From UBA6168 sp041752395 (lineage in GTDB: Bacteria; Bacteroidota; Bacteroidia; Chitinophagales; Saprospiraceae), in NCBI GenBank assembly GCA_041752395.1, contig JBGSWN010000191.1:1-64000 (forward strand): 64,000 nt of DNA. Reading direction: 5' to 3'. The stretch's first letter is position 1. Each line of letters starts with the position of its first letter. The notes under the pieces were generated by a model. That model made no database searches and was not told the origin of the DNA. It saw nothing but the letters and a program-made list of their open reading frames with translations. Position numbers and translations under genes: made by a program. Shown here piece after piece: positions 34,895-43,602 of the stretch.

Positions 34895-34937
34895 TAAAAA
34901 ATAAACCACCACGGCCTGCTGGCAGCGGTGGTTTATT
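34895..34937 (-). terminator. Terminator of the giant adhesin-like gene
   Basis: On the minus strand, AATAAACCACC (34900-34910) and GGTGGTTTATT (34927-34937) form an 11-bp stem, followed by a run of T. It lies 36 bases after the stop at 34973. The rest of the 34606-34972 gap is AT-rich without genes. Confidence 0.8.
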
Positions 34938-34972
34938 AAAAATATTGCCTTCGAAATTGAACAAATCAGAAG

Positions 34973-37900
34973 CTACCGAAGGATAACCTTTCCTGAATAC
35001 AGTTTAAGACCTTCATTTTCAATAGAATAGAAGTAAATTCCCGGTGCCATGCCCTTCCGTTCGAAGCGGAATTGCTCGCCGCTGACGGGCTGGTTATGTA
35101 CCAATTTCCCGAGCTGGTCATGCAATTGGAAGTTCGCATTTTCTCCCAAAGCAATTGGCAGTGAGAAGGTCACGGCATCGCTAGCTGGGTTTGGGAACAC
35201 TTTCAGCGGAGCAAGACCATTAGATTCCTTCGCATCGCTCACCTCGATAAAATTCTCGCCGATGGCGTGAAATACCGTGTTCGTAATCACGGGCTCGTTG
35301 AAATCGAAGTAGATGGCTGCGGTGTTTTCGATGACCGTGTTTTTCACCAAATCCGGTTTTTGCTTCGCAACGAACTGCACGAAACCGTGGGAGGCCGCTT
35401 CGTTGATGTTCGAGTCTGGTAGCATGATGTCTGAGAAGGTGAAGCGGAGCAGTTTCTCCTCCAAAATTTCAAAAGAGAAAGGATGGCTGCCCACGCCGGG
35501 GCGGATGGTCGTTGGGTCGAGGTACTGGCTCAGCGAGTCAAGGATGACGACGGTGAAGGCCGTGTCCGTGCCAGCGTTCTGGAAGCGGATGAGGTACTCA
35601 ATGTCCGTGTTCCTTTCGATGAAATGGGGGCTGCCGTAGCCCGCTGGTGTCGCCGATTTGTCGTTCGGGTCGAAGGCGCCAATGTTCGCTTGGCAATCCA
35701 CGGTGATGAACGGGTTCGGGTTTTCAGTTGGGAACAAGTTCACCAAACCCGTCATGTTCAGCCCGTTGCAGCCTTCGAGGGTGATGGAGACGTTGCCAGG
35801 GTACGGGTGCGATGGCACTTGTTCAGCTTCCAACCGCCAAGTTTCACCACTTGCTGGAATTGGTAAAAGTTGCTGTGACTGCCCAGCACCTAAATTGAAA
35901 TCGCCCTGCATGTACATGATGACGTCTTCCACCACAATGAAATCGAGTGGCGCCGTCATGTTGCCAGTGCCTGTGTTTTTAATGGTCAAATGTACTTCGT
36001 CGTTCACGCAATTGCCCTCCACCACAATGTTCGCCCCGGACCAGTTGGCGTTTTGTGGGCAAAGTGTGTCTGGGAAGATATGTGCTTCCGTGCAGTGCGT
36101 CTGACCAAGTTCTGCATCGCAGCTCAGGTCGAAATTGATGCTGAAACCGCCCGACTGTCCAGCGCCGAGTGTTCCTACTTCAAATTTGTAGGTGTTGCCT
36201 CCTAATGAAATAGCGGGCAATGAGCTGTTCTGGAAATCCATGAAAGTATCCAAGGCCACTTCCACCCAAGCATCGGCGATGGGCTGGCTGGAGTAGTTGC
36301 CATAGCTGACGATGTAGGTGTTGGGAAAGCAGCGGCGCAGGAACGGTGTGGCCAAATCAACCATCATCAGTGCACATTCGTCGTCCAGGTTCACGGGAAT
36401 GTTCTGCACAGCGGGTATGTTCGGGATGGTTTGCACGGTCCAAGTCGTTGAGCAGTTTTGGCCATAGTTGAAGGGTACGTCAAGGCTCAGTTCCAGCTCC
36501 GTGTCGCTGACGCAAATGCCGTTGATTTCATACAATCCGTTGGCTTGCGTGGTAGCCGAGTAAATGGTTCCGGTGGTTTGCCCAATGGCTTTAACCTTCC
36601 AGTTTACAAGGCCAATTTCACCAGCATCATAACTGCAATTGGCGATGGTGTCAATGAACACCGTACCTGCGACGCTGTGTTGGAGCGTGTCGTCGTAATT
36701 ATAGCGGATGATTTGAGTGTATTTCATCAACCCGTCGTTCACGCCAAGGTACTGGACTGGTAGGCCATTTTCCAGCAAAATCAGGGAATCTCCTTTCACC
36801 CAGGTCACATAAGCATCCCCGACGAAGCCATCAGCATTGCGGTCGAGGCGGGGCAGGCTGAATGCTGGCTGGTTGATGGCAACATTGCACCAATCAATTA
36901 CACCCCAAGTGCGTATGATTTTGTCGGGAATGGTGTCGCAATTGTATTCAAAAACTTGGTCTTCCCAGGTGACGGAAAGAAAAGTGCCATTGCCTTGTAC
37001 CACCGTCAGTTGCTCAGGGTTGCCAGGGTCGCCAGGTAGGTAGTCTTTTGGGATATTGATAGAAAAATCATAAACGACCGTAATGACTTGCTGTGCCGTA
37101 TTCACATTCCCTGCATCGTCAATGGCCAAGAAAGTACGTACCAGGGTTTTCAAGGAATTGCAACCGTTCACCGTTGATTGAGTGCTTTGCAGTACAGTGT
37201 CCAACCCACAATAGTCATAGGCATAGGCATTGCCAAAGTATTGGTTTAGCTGCGCAAAATTTTGCACATCGAGGTTCATGGCGGCGAGGTCATCGGAGGA
37301 AATGACCGTGTCGGCAGGTGCCACGATGGTTGGTGGAGTTTGGTCGGGGTTGCATTTGGGGGGTATCACGGTCACTTCCACCACACAATTGTTCGTGTTG
37401 CCAGCGAGGTCGCTTACCCACATCCAGATGCCGGAATAAGTGCCCAAAGCGGTAAAATCAAGCGTTGAAGCTATCGGCATGTTCGGTGATGGCTGTGTGC
37501 CTTGTTCGATGGCGAAAACCAAATCACCCGTTGCCGTGCAGTTGTCAAAGCTTCCAGCGTCAAGTTCCATTGCTTCCAAAGTGGTGAGGTCAGGGCCATC
37601 CATGCTGAGCTGCACGGTGAGGCTTTGGTGGCAAATTGCAGTCGGCTGCACGGTCTCGAATTCACAATTGTTTGTCACCTCGATGGTACCCCAGCAACTG
37701 ATGTCGGTGACGATGTTCAAAACCGACACGGTGTAAGTGCCCACCGTGTTTTGGTTGAAAACAATGGAATCTGCGTAATTGAAATTTGGGAAAAGCCCAA
37801 GCTGCAATTGGTTTTCGCAATATGGCCCACCTTCCAGTATATCCAAAGGATACATCGCCACAGGGTTTGGCCCGTTGATTTCCACCACGATATTGTCGTT

Positions 37901-38884
37901 GCAAACCATAACAGGTGACCCTACACAGCTATCCACCGTGACGACTGCCGTGCAATTTCCGGCATTGCCGGCACCATCTACGGCCCAGAGTACGACGTCG
38001 TTTGGTCCTTGATTGGTAACATCAAAGTCGAGGGAAGTCGTGTTTGGTGGGGTAGGGCTGACAGGCCCCATTTCAATAAAATAGGAAAGCGGGCTAGAGC
38101 AATTGTCTGTTGCGTAGCCAAATTGATTAGCTGGGAGCGTGGCCGTGCCGTTGGAAAGTACAAGGATAGTGCCTTGGTCGCAAATGACATTGGGTGGGGT
38201 AGTGTCGTTGTTGCAATCGGTCGTGATTTTCAAAATGCCCCAGCACTGGTTACCTGTCGCCACATCCCGTACCGTCAGTTGGTGGGTTCCGACATCGTTG
38301 GGGTCCAGTTCCAGAACTGACAGAAATGCACCGTTTGCCCCAAGTTTTAGGGTGTAATCCGAGCAATAAGGGCCACCTTCGAGCATCCCGCCGGGGTAGA
38401 AATTGTGGGTTTCGTTGGGGAGGATGTCCACATGGACGGTGTCGTTGCAAGCAAGGTTTTGACTGCCATTGCCTCCGCCGCAATCATTTGTCACCATCAG
38501 CGTCACGGTGCAGTAATCGGCGTTGCCCGCTTGGTCAATTGCCCACATGGCCACGGAGTGCTGCCCTATGCCATCTTCATTGAAGCTGAGGCTCGTTGTT
38601 GTAGGAGGCGTTGCCGAAACGGGGGTCTCTTCCACCCTGAAGTCAATGCTCGTGCAGTTGTCGAAACTGGCGTTGTCGAATTCTTCCGCCTGCATGACCA
38701 CCGTTTCTCCAGGGTCCAATTTTACGGTTTGACCGTTGATGCAAATGGGGGTTGGTGCGTTCACATCTGGGTTGCATTGTGCTGCAGCCTCTGTCCCGAT
38801 GAGGGCAAAGAAAAGGCAGAAAAAACTGAAAATCAGTGATTTACTCATGATATTAAGTTTCAAAAAGTGAAATTTCTTTTTCAT
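34973..38884 (-). CDS. Giant T9SS-secreted protein with HYR-like repeats and a T9SS sorting domain
   Basis: A 1303-residue protein (MKKKFHFLKLN, then the signal peptide MSKSLIFSFFCLFFALIGTEAAAQ; the start could also be the Met at 38848). Several HYR-like (beta-sandwich) repeats follow, each with FDNCT-type strands and a xxAGNxxxCTVTV ending (for example WAIDQAGNADYCTVTLMV and WVSDLAGNTNNCVVEVTV). The region around 1030-1200 (FDPNDKSATPAGYGSPHFIE, YLIRFQNAGTD, FDFNEPVITN) is the DUF7619/T9SS-associated domain. The end, LKVFPNPASDAVTFSLPIALGENANF, is a Por sorting domain. It is likely a surface adhesin or S-layer-like protein with no visible catalytic site. Confidence 0.85.
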   Translation of the reverse strand: MKKKFHFLKLNIMSKSLIFSFFCLFFALIGTEAAAQCNPDVNAPTPICINGQTVKLDPGETVVMQAEEFDNASFDNCTSIDFRVEETPVSATPPTTTSLSFNEDGIGQHSVAMWAIDQAGNADYCTVTLMVTNDCGGGNGSQNLACNDTVHVDILPNETHNFYPGGMLEGGPYCSDYTLKLGANGAFLSVLELDPNDVGTHQLTVRDVATGNQCWGILKITTDCNNDTTPPNVICDQGTILVLSNGTATLPANQFGYATDNCSSPLSYFIEMGPVSPTPPNTTSLDFDVTNQGPNDVVLWAVDGAGNAGNCTAVVTVDSCVGSPVMVCNDNIVVEINGPNPVAMYPLDILEGGPYCENQLQLGLFPNFNYADSIVFNQNTVGTYTVSVLNIVTDISCWGTIEVTNNCEFETVQPTAICHQSLTVQLSMDGPDLTTLEAMELDAGSFDNCTATGDLVFAIEQGTQPSPNMPIASTLDFTALGTYSGIWMWVSDLAGNTNNCVVEVTVIPPKCNPDQTPPTIVAPADTVISSDDLAAMNLDVQNFAQLNQYFGNAYAYDYCGLDTVLQSTQSTVNGCNSLKTLVRTFLAIDDAGNVNTAQQVITVVYDFSINIPKDYLPGDPGNPEQLTVVQGNGTFLSVTWEDQVFEYNCDTIPDKIIRTWGVIDWCNVAINQPAFSLPRLDRNADGFVGDAYVTWVKGDSLILLENGLPVQYLGVNDGLMKYTQIIRYNYDDTLQHSVAGTVFIDTIANCSYDAGEIGLVNWKVKAIGQTTGTIYSATTQANGLYEINGICVSDTELELSLDVPFNYGQNCSTTWTVQTIPNIPAVQNIPVNLDDECALMMVDLATPFLRRCFPNTYIVSYGNYSSQPIADAWVEVALDTFMDFQNSSLPAISLGGNTYKFEVGTLGAGQSGGFSINFDLSCDAELGQTHCTEAHIFPDTLCPQNANWSGANIVVEGNCVNDEVHLTIKNTGTGNMTAPLDFIVVEDVIMYMQGDFNLGAGQSQQLLPIPASGETWRLEAEQVPSHPYPGNVSITLEGCNGLNMTGLVNLFPTENPNPFITVDCQANIGAFDPNDKSATPAGYGSPHFIERNTDIEYLIRFQNAGTDTAFTVVILDSLSQYLDPTTIRPGVGSHPFSFEILEEKLLRFTFSDIMLPDSNINEAASHGFVQFVAKQKPDLVKNTVIENTAAIYFDFNEPVITNTVFHAIGENFIEVSDAKESNGLAPLKVFPNPASDAVTFSLPIALGENANFQLHDQLGKLVHNQPVSGEQFRFERKGMAPGIYFYSIENEGLKLYSGKVILR

Positions 38885-39092
38885 AGGATTAGAATTCAGT
38901 TGGTAATTGGCAGCGGGTAATTTGGTCCTTAGGAACAAACAGCCCGCTGTCAATCGGGAGTGATAATCGGTAATTATTTTGAACTTCGTGAAAGCCCGGG
39001 GGCATCGAAAACAACCGGCTGTCTTCGCTACATTTCTTTCACGGTGCAAAAATGTGGGGAACATTCTTTAGGAACAAAATCAAAAAACAGTA

Positions 39093-39122
39093 TTTGTAGA
39101 GCAAGTAACGGACGTATATTTG
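39093..39122 (+). promoter_or_regulatory. Consensus Bacteroidota promoter
   Basis: TTTG (39093-39096), an 18-base spacer and TATATTTG (39115-39122) match TTTG-N17-21-TAnnTTTG. It faces the plus strand, into a short region that ends at a hairpin, with no well-supported gene. Confidence 0.6.
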
Positions 39123-39128
39123 CATAAT

Positions 39129-39345
39129 GCCTTTTTTTAAAAGCATTATAAAATAATACCGTAGAATTGTTTGTGAAAAACTTTGAAAATAAATTCCGAC
39201 TTCAAGACATTGGTTTTTTTTGCAAAATCATCTACCGGCAACTAAATGAAACCCCTCGAATAATCAATGAGAAAGTACGACAGCGGTTAGATTTGGTTTT
39301 TTGCAAACAAAAAAAGCCCCGGGTCATAACGACACCCGGGGCATT
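39129..39345 (+). ncRNA. Possible small RNA or short peptide transcript
   Basis: The consensus promoter would start a transcript near 39129, and a strong hairpin (39316-39342) lies at the end, though its T-run is on the minus side. A 62-codon frame starting with TTG (39167-39355) lies inside but has no recognisable features. The rest of the 38885-39402 gap shows nothing else. Confidence 0.25.
39309..39342 (-). terminator. Terminator of the lipocalin-like gene
   Basis: GCCCCGGGT (39316-39324) pairs with ACCCGGGGC (39334-39342), and the minus strand continues into TTTTTTTGTTTGC. It lies about 60 bases beyond the stop at 39403. Confidence 0.85.
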
Positions 39346-39402
39346 TCGAACCTAAAACGATTCTCAAACACCTAAAACCCTATTTATTTAGCCAGAAACT
39401 AT

Positions 39403-39846
39403 TCATATTTTTTCAAAATGAAGCTCCTCCAAGTGTTCGCTGTTGTCGTCTTTCAGCTCGATTTTGGAGCCGCTCATGTTCAGTAGAATCCAGTTGTCGT
39501 CAAGCTTGGAGAGTGGTTTTGCACCGCTGCTTGAGCTGAGGACCATGCGCTGTGAACTATCATCGTCGGTCACTTTCCAAGTGCCAGTAGCGTTGCCGCT
39601 GCCAGCCGATTCGAAGCTGCCATCGGCATTGAACTTGAAGGTGTAGCTGGCATAATCGCTGGTTTCGACCTTGTCATTGTCAAAATAATAGGTCACTTTC
39701 CAGTCACCGCCGCCCTGGGTGATGACGGTCGGGTTGGAGGGATTGTTGGGGGTGACGGAATTGTCGTCGTCGCTCGAATTGTGGCAGGCCGCCAAGCTGA
39801 AAATGAGCAAAAAGCAACCAGTGATTTTCAAAATTGTGATTTTCAT
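39403..39846 (-). CDS. Lipoprotein with a lipocalin-like domain
   Basis: A 147-residue protein with a lipobox FSLAAC at Cys21 and an acidic, Pro-rich spacer. The rest (GGGDWKVTYYFDNDKVETSDY, FKFNADGSFESAGSG, GTWKVTDDD) has the strand pattern of Bacteroidota lipocalin-like DUFs. It should sit in the outer membrane or periplasm. Function unknown. It has its own promoter (39884-39914) and terminator. Confidence 0.8.
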   Translation of the reverse strand: MKITILKITGCFLLIFSLAACHNSSDDDNSVTPNNPSNPTVITQGGGDWKVTYYFDNDKVETSDYASYTFKFNADGSFESAGSGNATGTWKVTDDDSSQRMVLSSSSGAKPLSKLDDNWILLNMSGSKIELKDDNSEHLEELHFEKI

Positions 39847-39883
39847 GTTCGTATTTTTTTTGGTGAATAATCTGGAAACAGGG

Positions 39884-39914
39884 CAAAACTAGGGGCAGTA
39901 CAAGCAGCCTACAA
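39884..39914 (-). promoter_or_regulatory. Promoter of the lipocalin-like gene
   Basis: On the minus strand, TTG (39914-39912), a 20-base spacer and TAGTTTTG (39891-39884) match the Bacteroidota consensus. The start site would be near 39877, giving a short 5' leader of about 30 bases. Confidence 0.6.
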
Positions 39915-40006
39915 CTATAGCTTGCCAAGCGGGCACGGTCGGTCGCTAAGCGGGGTTTTTGGGCAACCGAATGCGATTTTGGCTATTTTTAAAAATCATT
40001 ATTTCG

Positions 40007-41392
40007 ATGCAAAACAGTCAACTCATCCAGCTCATTCAATCTTTTTCGAGCCTCGAACTGCGGGAAGTCCGCAAGTTCCTCACTTCACCGTTCTTCAACA
40101 CAAGAGCCGATTTGGTGCAGCTTTTCGATTTTTTGACAGAAAACAAGGACGCCTCAAAGGAGGCCACTTGGCTGCACCTCCTGCCCACCGAGCCTTTTGA
40201 CGACCAGCGGCTACGCCTACTGATGAGCTACCTGCACCGCCTGCTGGAGCAATATATTTCCATCAAGGAACTCACCGCCGATGAGCTTCAAAACCGCCTT
40301 CACCTCGCCATCGGCTACCGGAAACGCGGCATGGCAACTGCCTTCGAGCGCACCCGCTTCTTCCTCCAAAAAGCGATGGACGAACAACCGAGCCGGGACG
40401 CCCATTTTTACCAAAACCAATACCGCCTGCAATGGGAACAGTACCAGACCGCCACTGCCAACAACCCCACTGAGCAGTTGCCCCTTCGTGAAATGGCTGG
40501 GTCTGTGGATGTGTTTTACCTTTCCACCCGCCTCCGTTTGATTTGTTTGGCTGCTGCGCAAATGGGCGTGTACCATGCTGGCAATCAATCGTTTATGGAA
40601 GCGGAACTGGTGGCGCTGGCGCAAAAGGACGAGTGGTTGGACGTGCCTGCCGTTGCCATTTACCTCCATTGCTACCGGATGTTGAAGCAATCGGAGGAGG
40701 AGCTACATTTTCAACAATTCAAACAACTGCTGCTCGAATCCAATGGCCAATTCGGTACGGAGGAAATGCGTGGTCTTTACCTCCTTGCCATCAACTATTG
40801 CATACGCCGCTTGAACGATGGGCAAAAAAGCTACTTCCCGGAAGTGCTAGACCTCTATAAATCGGGCCTCGCCACGGGCCACCTCCTCGAAAACGGCGTG
40901 CTCAGCCGCTTCACCTACCACAATATCGTGGCTGCCGGCCTGCAATCCGGTGAGCTGGATTGGGTCAATTTTTTCATTCACGAATACAAAAACGCATTGG
41001 AACGCAGCTATCGGGAAAGCTCTTTCAGTTTCAGCCTCGCCCGGTTGGAGTACACCCGCCGCCGCTACGACGCCGTGCTGGAGCTGCTCCAAAAAGCCAA
41101 TTATCGTGACCCGCTCCTCAACCTCGCCGCCAAAACCCTTCTCCTGAAAACCTGGTACGAAATCGGCGAGCACGACCTGCTACAGTCCCACCTCGACGCC
41201 ATGCGCAACTACATCCACCGTAAGCGGGTCATCGGCTACCACCGCACCAACTACTTGAACATTGTGAAATACGCTGATAAATTATTGAAAATCAATTGGT
41301 TGGATGCTAAGGCTGTGGACGCATTGCGAAGCGAAATGGAAAGAGAAGAAGTGCTCACGGAGCGGGAGTGGCTGGTGGGGCAGGTGGGGTAG
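40007..41392 (+). CDS. Alpha-solenoid-like hypothetical protein
   Basis: A 461-residue cytosolic protein from ATG 40007; an in-frame upstream codon (39959) adds a segment unlike the rest. It opens LIQLIQSFSSLELREVRKFL and is built of regular helices (TPR-like, for example LAQKDEWLDVPAVAIYLHCYR and LEYTRRRYDAVLELLQKANY). Homologues in Saprospiria genomes are hypothetical. It is probably a scaffold protein; I see no catalytic motif. Confidence 0.75.
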   Translation: MQNSQLIQLIQSFSSLELREVRKFLTSPFFNTRADLVQLFDFLTENKDASKEATWLHLLPTEPFDDQRLRLLMSYLHRLLEQYISIKELTADELQNRLHLAIGYRKRGMATAFERTRFFLQKAMDEQPSRDAHFYQNQYRLQWEQYQTATANNPTEQLPLREMAGSVDVFYLSTRLRLICLAAAQMGVYHAGNQSFMEAELVALAQKDEWLDVPAVAIYLHCYRMLKQSEEELHFQQFKQLLLESNGQFGTEEMRGLYLLAINYCIRRLNDGQKSYFPEVLDLYKSGLATGHLLENGVLSRFTYHNIVAAGLQSGELDWVNFFIHEYKNALERSYRESSFSFSLARLEYTRRRYDAVLELLQKANYRDPLLNLAAKTLLLKTWYEIGEHDLLQSHLDAMRNYIHRKRVIGYHRTNYLNIVKYADKLLKINWLDAKAVDALRSEMEREEVLTEREWLVGQVG

Positions 41393-41444
41393 GGGGAATT
41401 GGAAATTAGAAATTGGGAAATTGAGGTGGAACGAGTCCGATTTA

Positions 41445-42047
41445 TCAGTCTTCGAACATGAAACGGTAAGGAAAATCAAGCAAATTAATTTGTGCTGAAT
41501 TCATGCCAATATACCGTTCCCAAGCGTGTCGGCGAGCATCTGTCAAGCCTTTTCTGTTTAGCCCAAAAATCTGGATTGTTATTGTCGCACACTGCTGGTC
41601 ACATGGCGTAGCATCTGCCCTGACTTCGATGGAATGCCGATCATAATCGTAAATAAAATACCGATGAAATTTGAAATCTACCGCATCAGGTCGAAGTAAA
41701 TCGCTGTCATAATTGTCCTTTTTCACTTTTTGACAATCAGCGCAACCTGAATATAGATTCGTCCAGACATAAGCCAAGTGATAAAAACGTTCGTCGCCTT
41801 TTGGCTCAAAATGGTCAATGGTATCGTCAGAGGTTTGCGAAGGAAAATGGTCGCAATAAGCACAGTGCTCGTCCGTCATTGCCTTCAAAAGTGGCTCGAT
41901 ATGTTGGTTGACGGGTTTGCCCTGATAATTTTTCCAATTGAAACGATAGGATGGCTTGTTCTTTTTCTTGGTCGAATATTCATCGCCCCATTTTTCGGCA
42001 TTTTGTGCCAGAAAATCCGGTGCTGGTGTTCGTTCAAATTTTCGCAT
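41445..42047 (-). CDS. ptuB: HNH nuclease, PtuB-like (TIGR02646)
   Basis: A 200-residue protein. HCAYCDHF (C62, C65), TIDHFEPKG with Asp78-His79, and VWTNLYSGCADCQKVKK with Cys102/Cys105 form the zinc-supported HNH (beta-beta-alpha metal) site of the TIGR02646/PtuB family. The C-terminus (IFGLNRKGLTDARRHAWERY) is family-like. In the Septu system PtuB is the nuclease partner of the ATPase PtuA. The gene starts 16 bases after the ATPase gene on the same strand. Confidence 0.85.
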   Translation of the reverse strand: MRKFERTPAPDFLAQNAEKWGDEYSTKKKNKPSYRFNWKNYQGKPVNQHIEPLLKAMTDEHCAYCDHFPSQTSDDTIDHFEPKGDERFYHLAYVWTNLYSGCADCQKVKKDNYDSDLLRPDAVDFKFHRYFIYDYDRHSIEVRADATPCDQQCATITIQIFGLNRKGLTDARRHAWERYIGMNSAQINLLDFPYRFMFED

Positions 42048-42063
42048 GGGGTGGCGAGGGTTT

Positions 42064-43320
42064 TTAGATGGCTAGTTCCAAGTTTTTCACTCGATTTAGC
42101 TGACGGATTTCCATCGCAACTATTTGGTCAAGCGTGGTACTTTGACCTTGTAATTTCTTGGCCAGACCAAGCAGTTCAGCTTGTTCCTTGCCATTGATTT
42201 CTCCTTTGATAATGCTGTTTCGTAGCTCGTAAAACACCTTCAAATCACGCTCCACAGCTTCCCCAAACTGTTCCGAAACCCCAAATATCTCGTCCAAAAC
42301 CATGCTGATGCTCTTACCATCCTCACTCAAAACTGGCTCCAATGCTTGGCTATCCCCGTTCGGTTTCACCAAGCGGTGAATCCATGCCCCATCCACTGAA
42401 TTGATGACAAAAGGCGAGTGCGTGGAAATGAAAATCTGGGCATTTGGGAAAAGCCCCTGCACGGCGGGCAGTATTTTCCGCTGCCAGCGGGGGTGCATGT
42501 GTACTTCGATTTCATCCAAAAACAAGATGAAATTCCGCTCGAAAACGGGGATGTCGTCCACCCATTTTACCCGGTCCATGCGCATGAGCAGGTCAGCAAG
42601 CCAAGAGATGATGCTTTTTAGGCCGTCGGGGAGAAGGTTGAAGTCGAGGCGCTCGTGGTTGACTTCGATGAGGACGTTAAAAGGTGAATATTCGAGATGG
42701 AATTTTATGCGGCTTTCTATTATTTTAGATACACTCTTTTCTAAATTTTGTATTGTCCCCCTGTAGTGTATTGCTCCTTTCTTGTCACCTTGATTTTTCG
42801 CAAGTGATTCTTTAGCTATGTTATTTGCAATCCATTGAAGCATATTCGCAGCATCAATAGAGTTTTTAAAATCAAGTGATTTTTCTAATGGTTCTTGGTC
42901 AATCTCTTTAATTGAATTAATTTGAACATGGTCTAAACGTCTATATACTGAATATGCAAAAGCTACTTTTGATGCTGGCCCAAATACAACTCCATGAGAA
43001 GCATATCCACCTGGAATTAGCCTAACTTTTGGTTTGTTATTAGGGTGGCCAGTTCGTAAAATGCCATATGAAGAATCAACTTTTAATCTGATTTCACTGG
43101 CTGGTTTGTTACGACATTTTTCAGGATTAATATCATTGCCACCAATTACTGAAACCAACATCTCCAGCACCGTACTCTTCCCCGTCCCATTCTCCCCCGT
43201 CAAAATATGCACCTCCGCTTTGTCCTCCATGCCAGCGGGCTTTTCCGGGAAGGTCATTTTCAAATCGCCGAACGGCCCGATTTGGTGTGCTTCTAGCGAT
43301 GTAATTCGAAATGGCTTCAT
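42064..43320 (-). CDS. ptuA: AAA ATPase, PtuA-like (Septu defence)
   Basis: A 418-residue protein of the OLD/RecF-like ATPase group. Walker A is GENGTGKST (42-50), the signature-like segment is near 165-250, Walker B is FLDEIEVHMHPRWQ (near 265) and the H-loop is STHSPFVINS (near 295). Together with the HNH gene downstream it matches the two-gene Septu (PtuAB) anti-phage system, where the ATPase senses and the HNH cuts nucleic acid. No reverse transcriptase is adjacent, so it is not a retron form. It starts 3 bases after the DUF2256 stop. Confidence 0.8.
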   Translation of the reverse strand: MKPFRITSLEAHQIGPFGDLKMTFPEKPAGMEDKAEVHILTGENGTGKSTVLEMLVSVIGGNDINPEKCRNKPASEIRLKVDSSYGILRTGHPNNKPKVRLIPGGYASHGVVFGPASKVAFAYSVYRRLDHVQINSIKEIDQEPLEKSLDFKNSIDAANMLQWIANNIAKESLAKNQGDKKGAIHYRGTIQNLEKSVSKIIESRIKFHLEYSPFNVLIEVNHERLDFNLLPDGLKSIISWLADLLMRMDRVKWVDDIPVFERNFILFLDEIEVHMHPRWQRKILPAVQGLFPNAQIFISTHSPFVINSVDGAWIHRLVKPNGDSQALEPVLSEDGKSISMVLDEIFGVSEQFGEAVERDLKVFYELRNSIIKGEINGKEQAELLGLAKKLQGQSTTLDQIVAMEIRQLNRVKNLELAI

Positions 43321-43323
43321 ATT

Positions 43324-43521
43324 TCATTGCCGCTTTTTAGTTGCGGTATCGTGCAAAGATAGTGGTTTTGCACCTGCATCCGCTACCGGGCCAGCCTTAT
43401 TTTTCCGGCACCGCTCACTGCAAAACTTCACCTCCTCCCAGCATCGCTCCCATTTCTTGCGCCAGCTAAATGGCCGCTGGCAGACCGGGCAGATTTTCGT
43501 TGGCAAATCAGATTTCTTCAT
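43324..43521 (-). CDS. DUF2256 zinc-ribbon protein
   Basis: A 65-residue protein. ICPVCQRPFSWRKKWERCWE and the following VKFCSERCR fit DUF2256, a small Cys-rich (CxxC...CxxxC) domain. DUF2256 is often found next to cryptochrome/photolyase genes. Here it lies tightly upstream of the Septu-like ATPase (stop codon 3 bases before its ATG), and a cryptochrome gene is only about 3 kb away. Its role is unknown; it may be a regulator or shared passenger. Confidence 0.85.
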   Translation of the reverse strand: MKKSDLPTKICPVCQRPFSWRKKWERCWEEVKFCSERCRKNKAGPVADAGAKPLSLHDTATKKRQ

Positions 43522-43573
43522 GTTAAGTTTTTGCTGGAATTGAAATGATTCCTCAAAACCAGTTTCAAAGATT

Positions 43574-43581
43574 TATGTTTG
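43574..43581 (+). promoter_or_regulatory. Candidate -7 element of the TspO-like gene
   Basis: TATGTTTG matches TAnnTTTG 22 bases before the ATG at 43603. No TTG was found at the normal -33 distance. Confidence 0.4.
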
Positions 43582-43602
43582 TGAAAACAACAACGAATCG
43601 TC

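Noticed and set aside
39167..39355. A 62-codon plus frame as a gene
   Set aside because: It starts at TTG, ends inside a terminator hairpin and has no recognisable features; it is mentioned only as part of the possible small RNA.
41445..43521. Septu pair as part of a retron
   Set aside because: No reverse transcriptase or retron RNA was seen on either side, so a stand-alone PtuAB pair is simpler.
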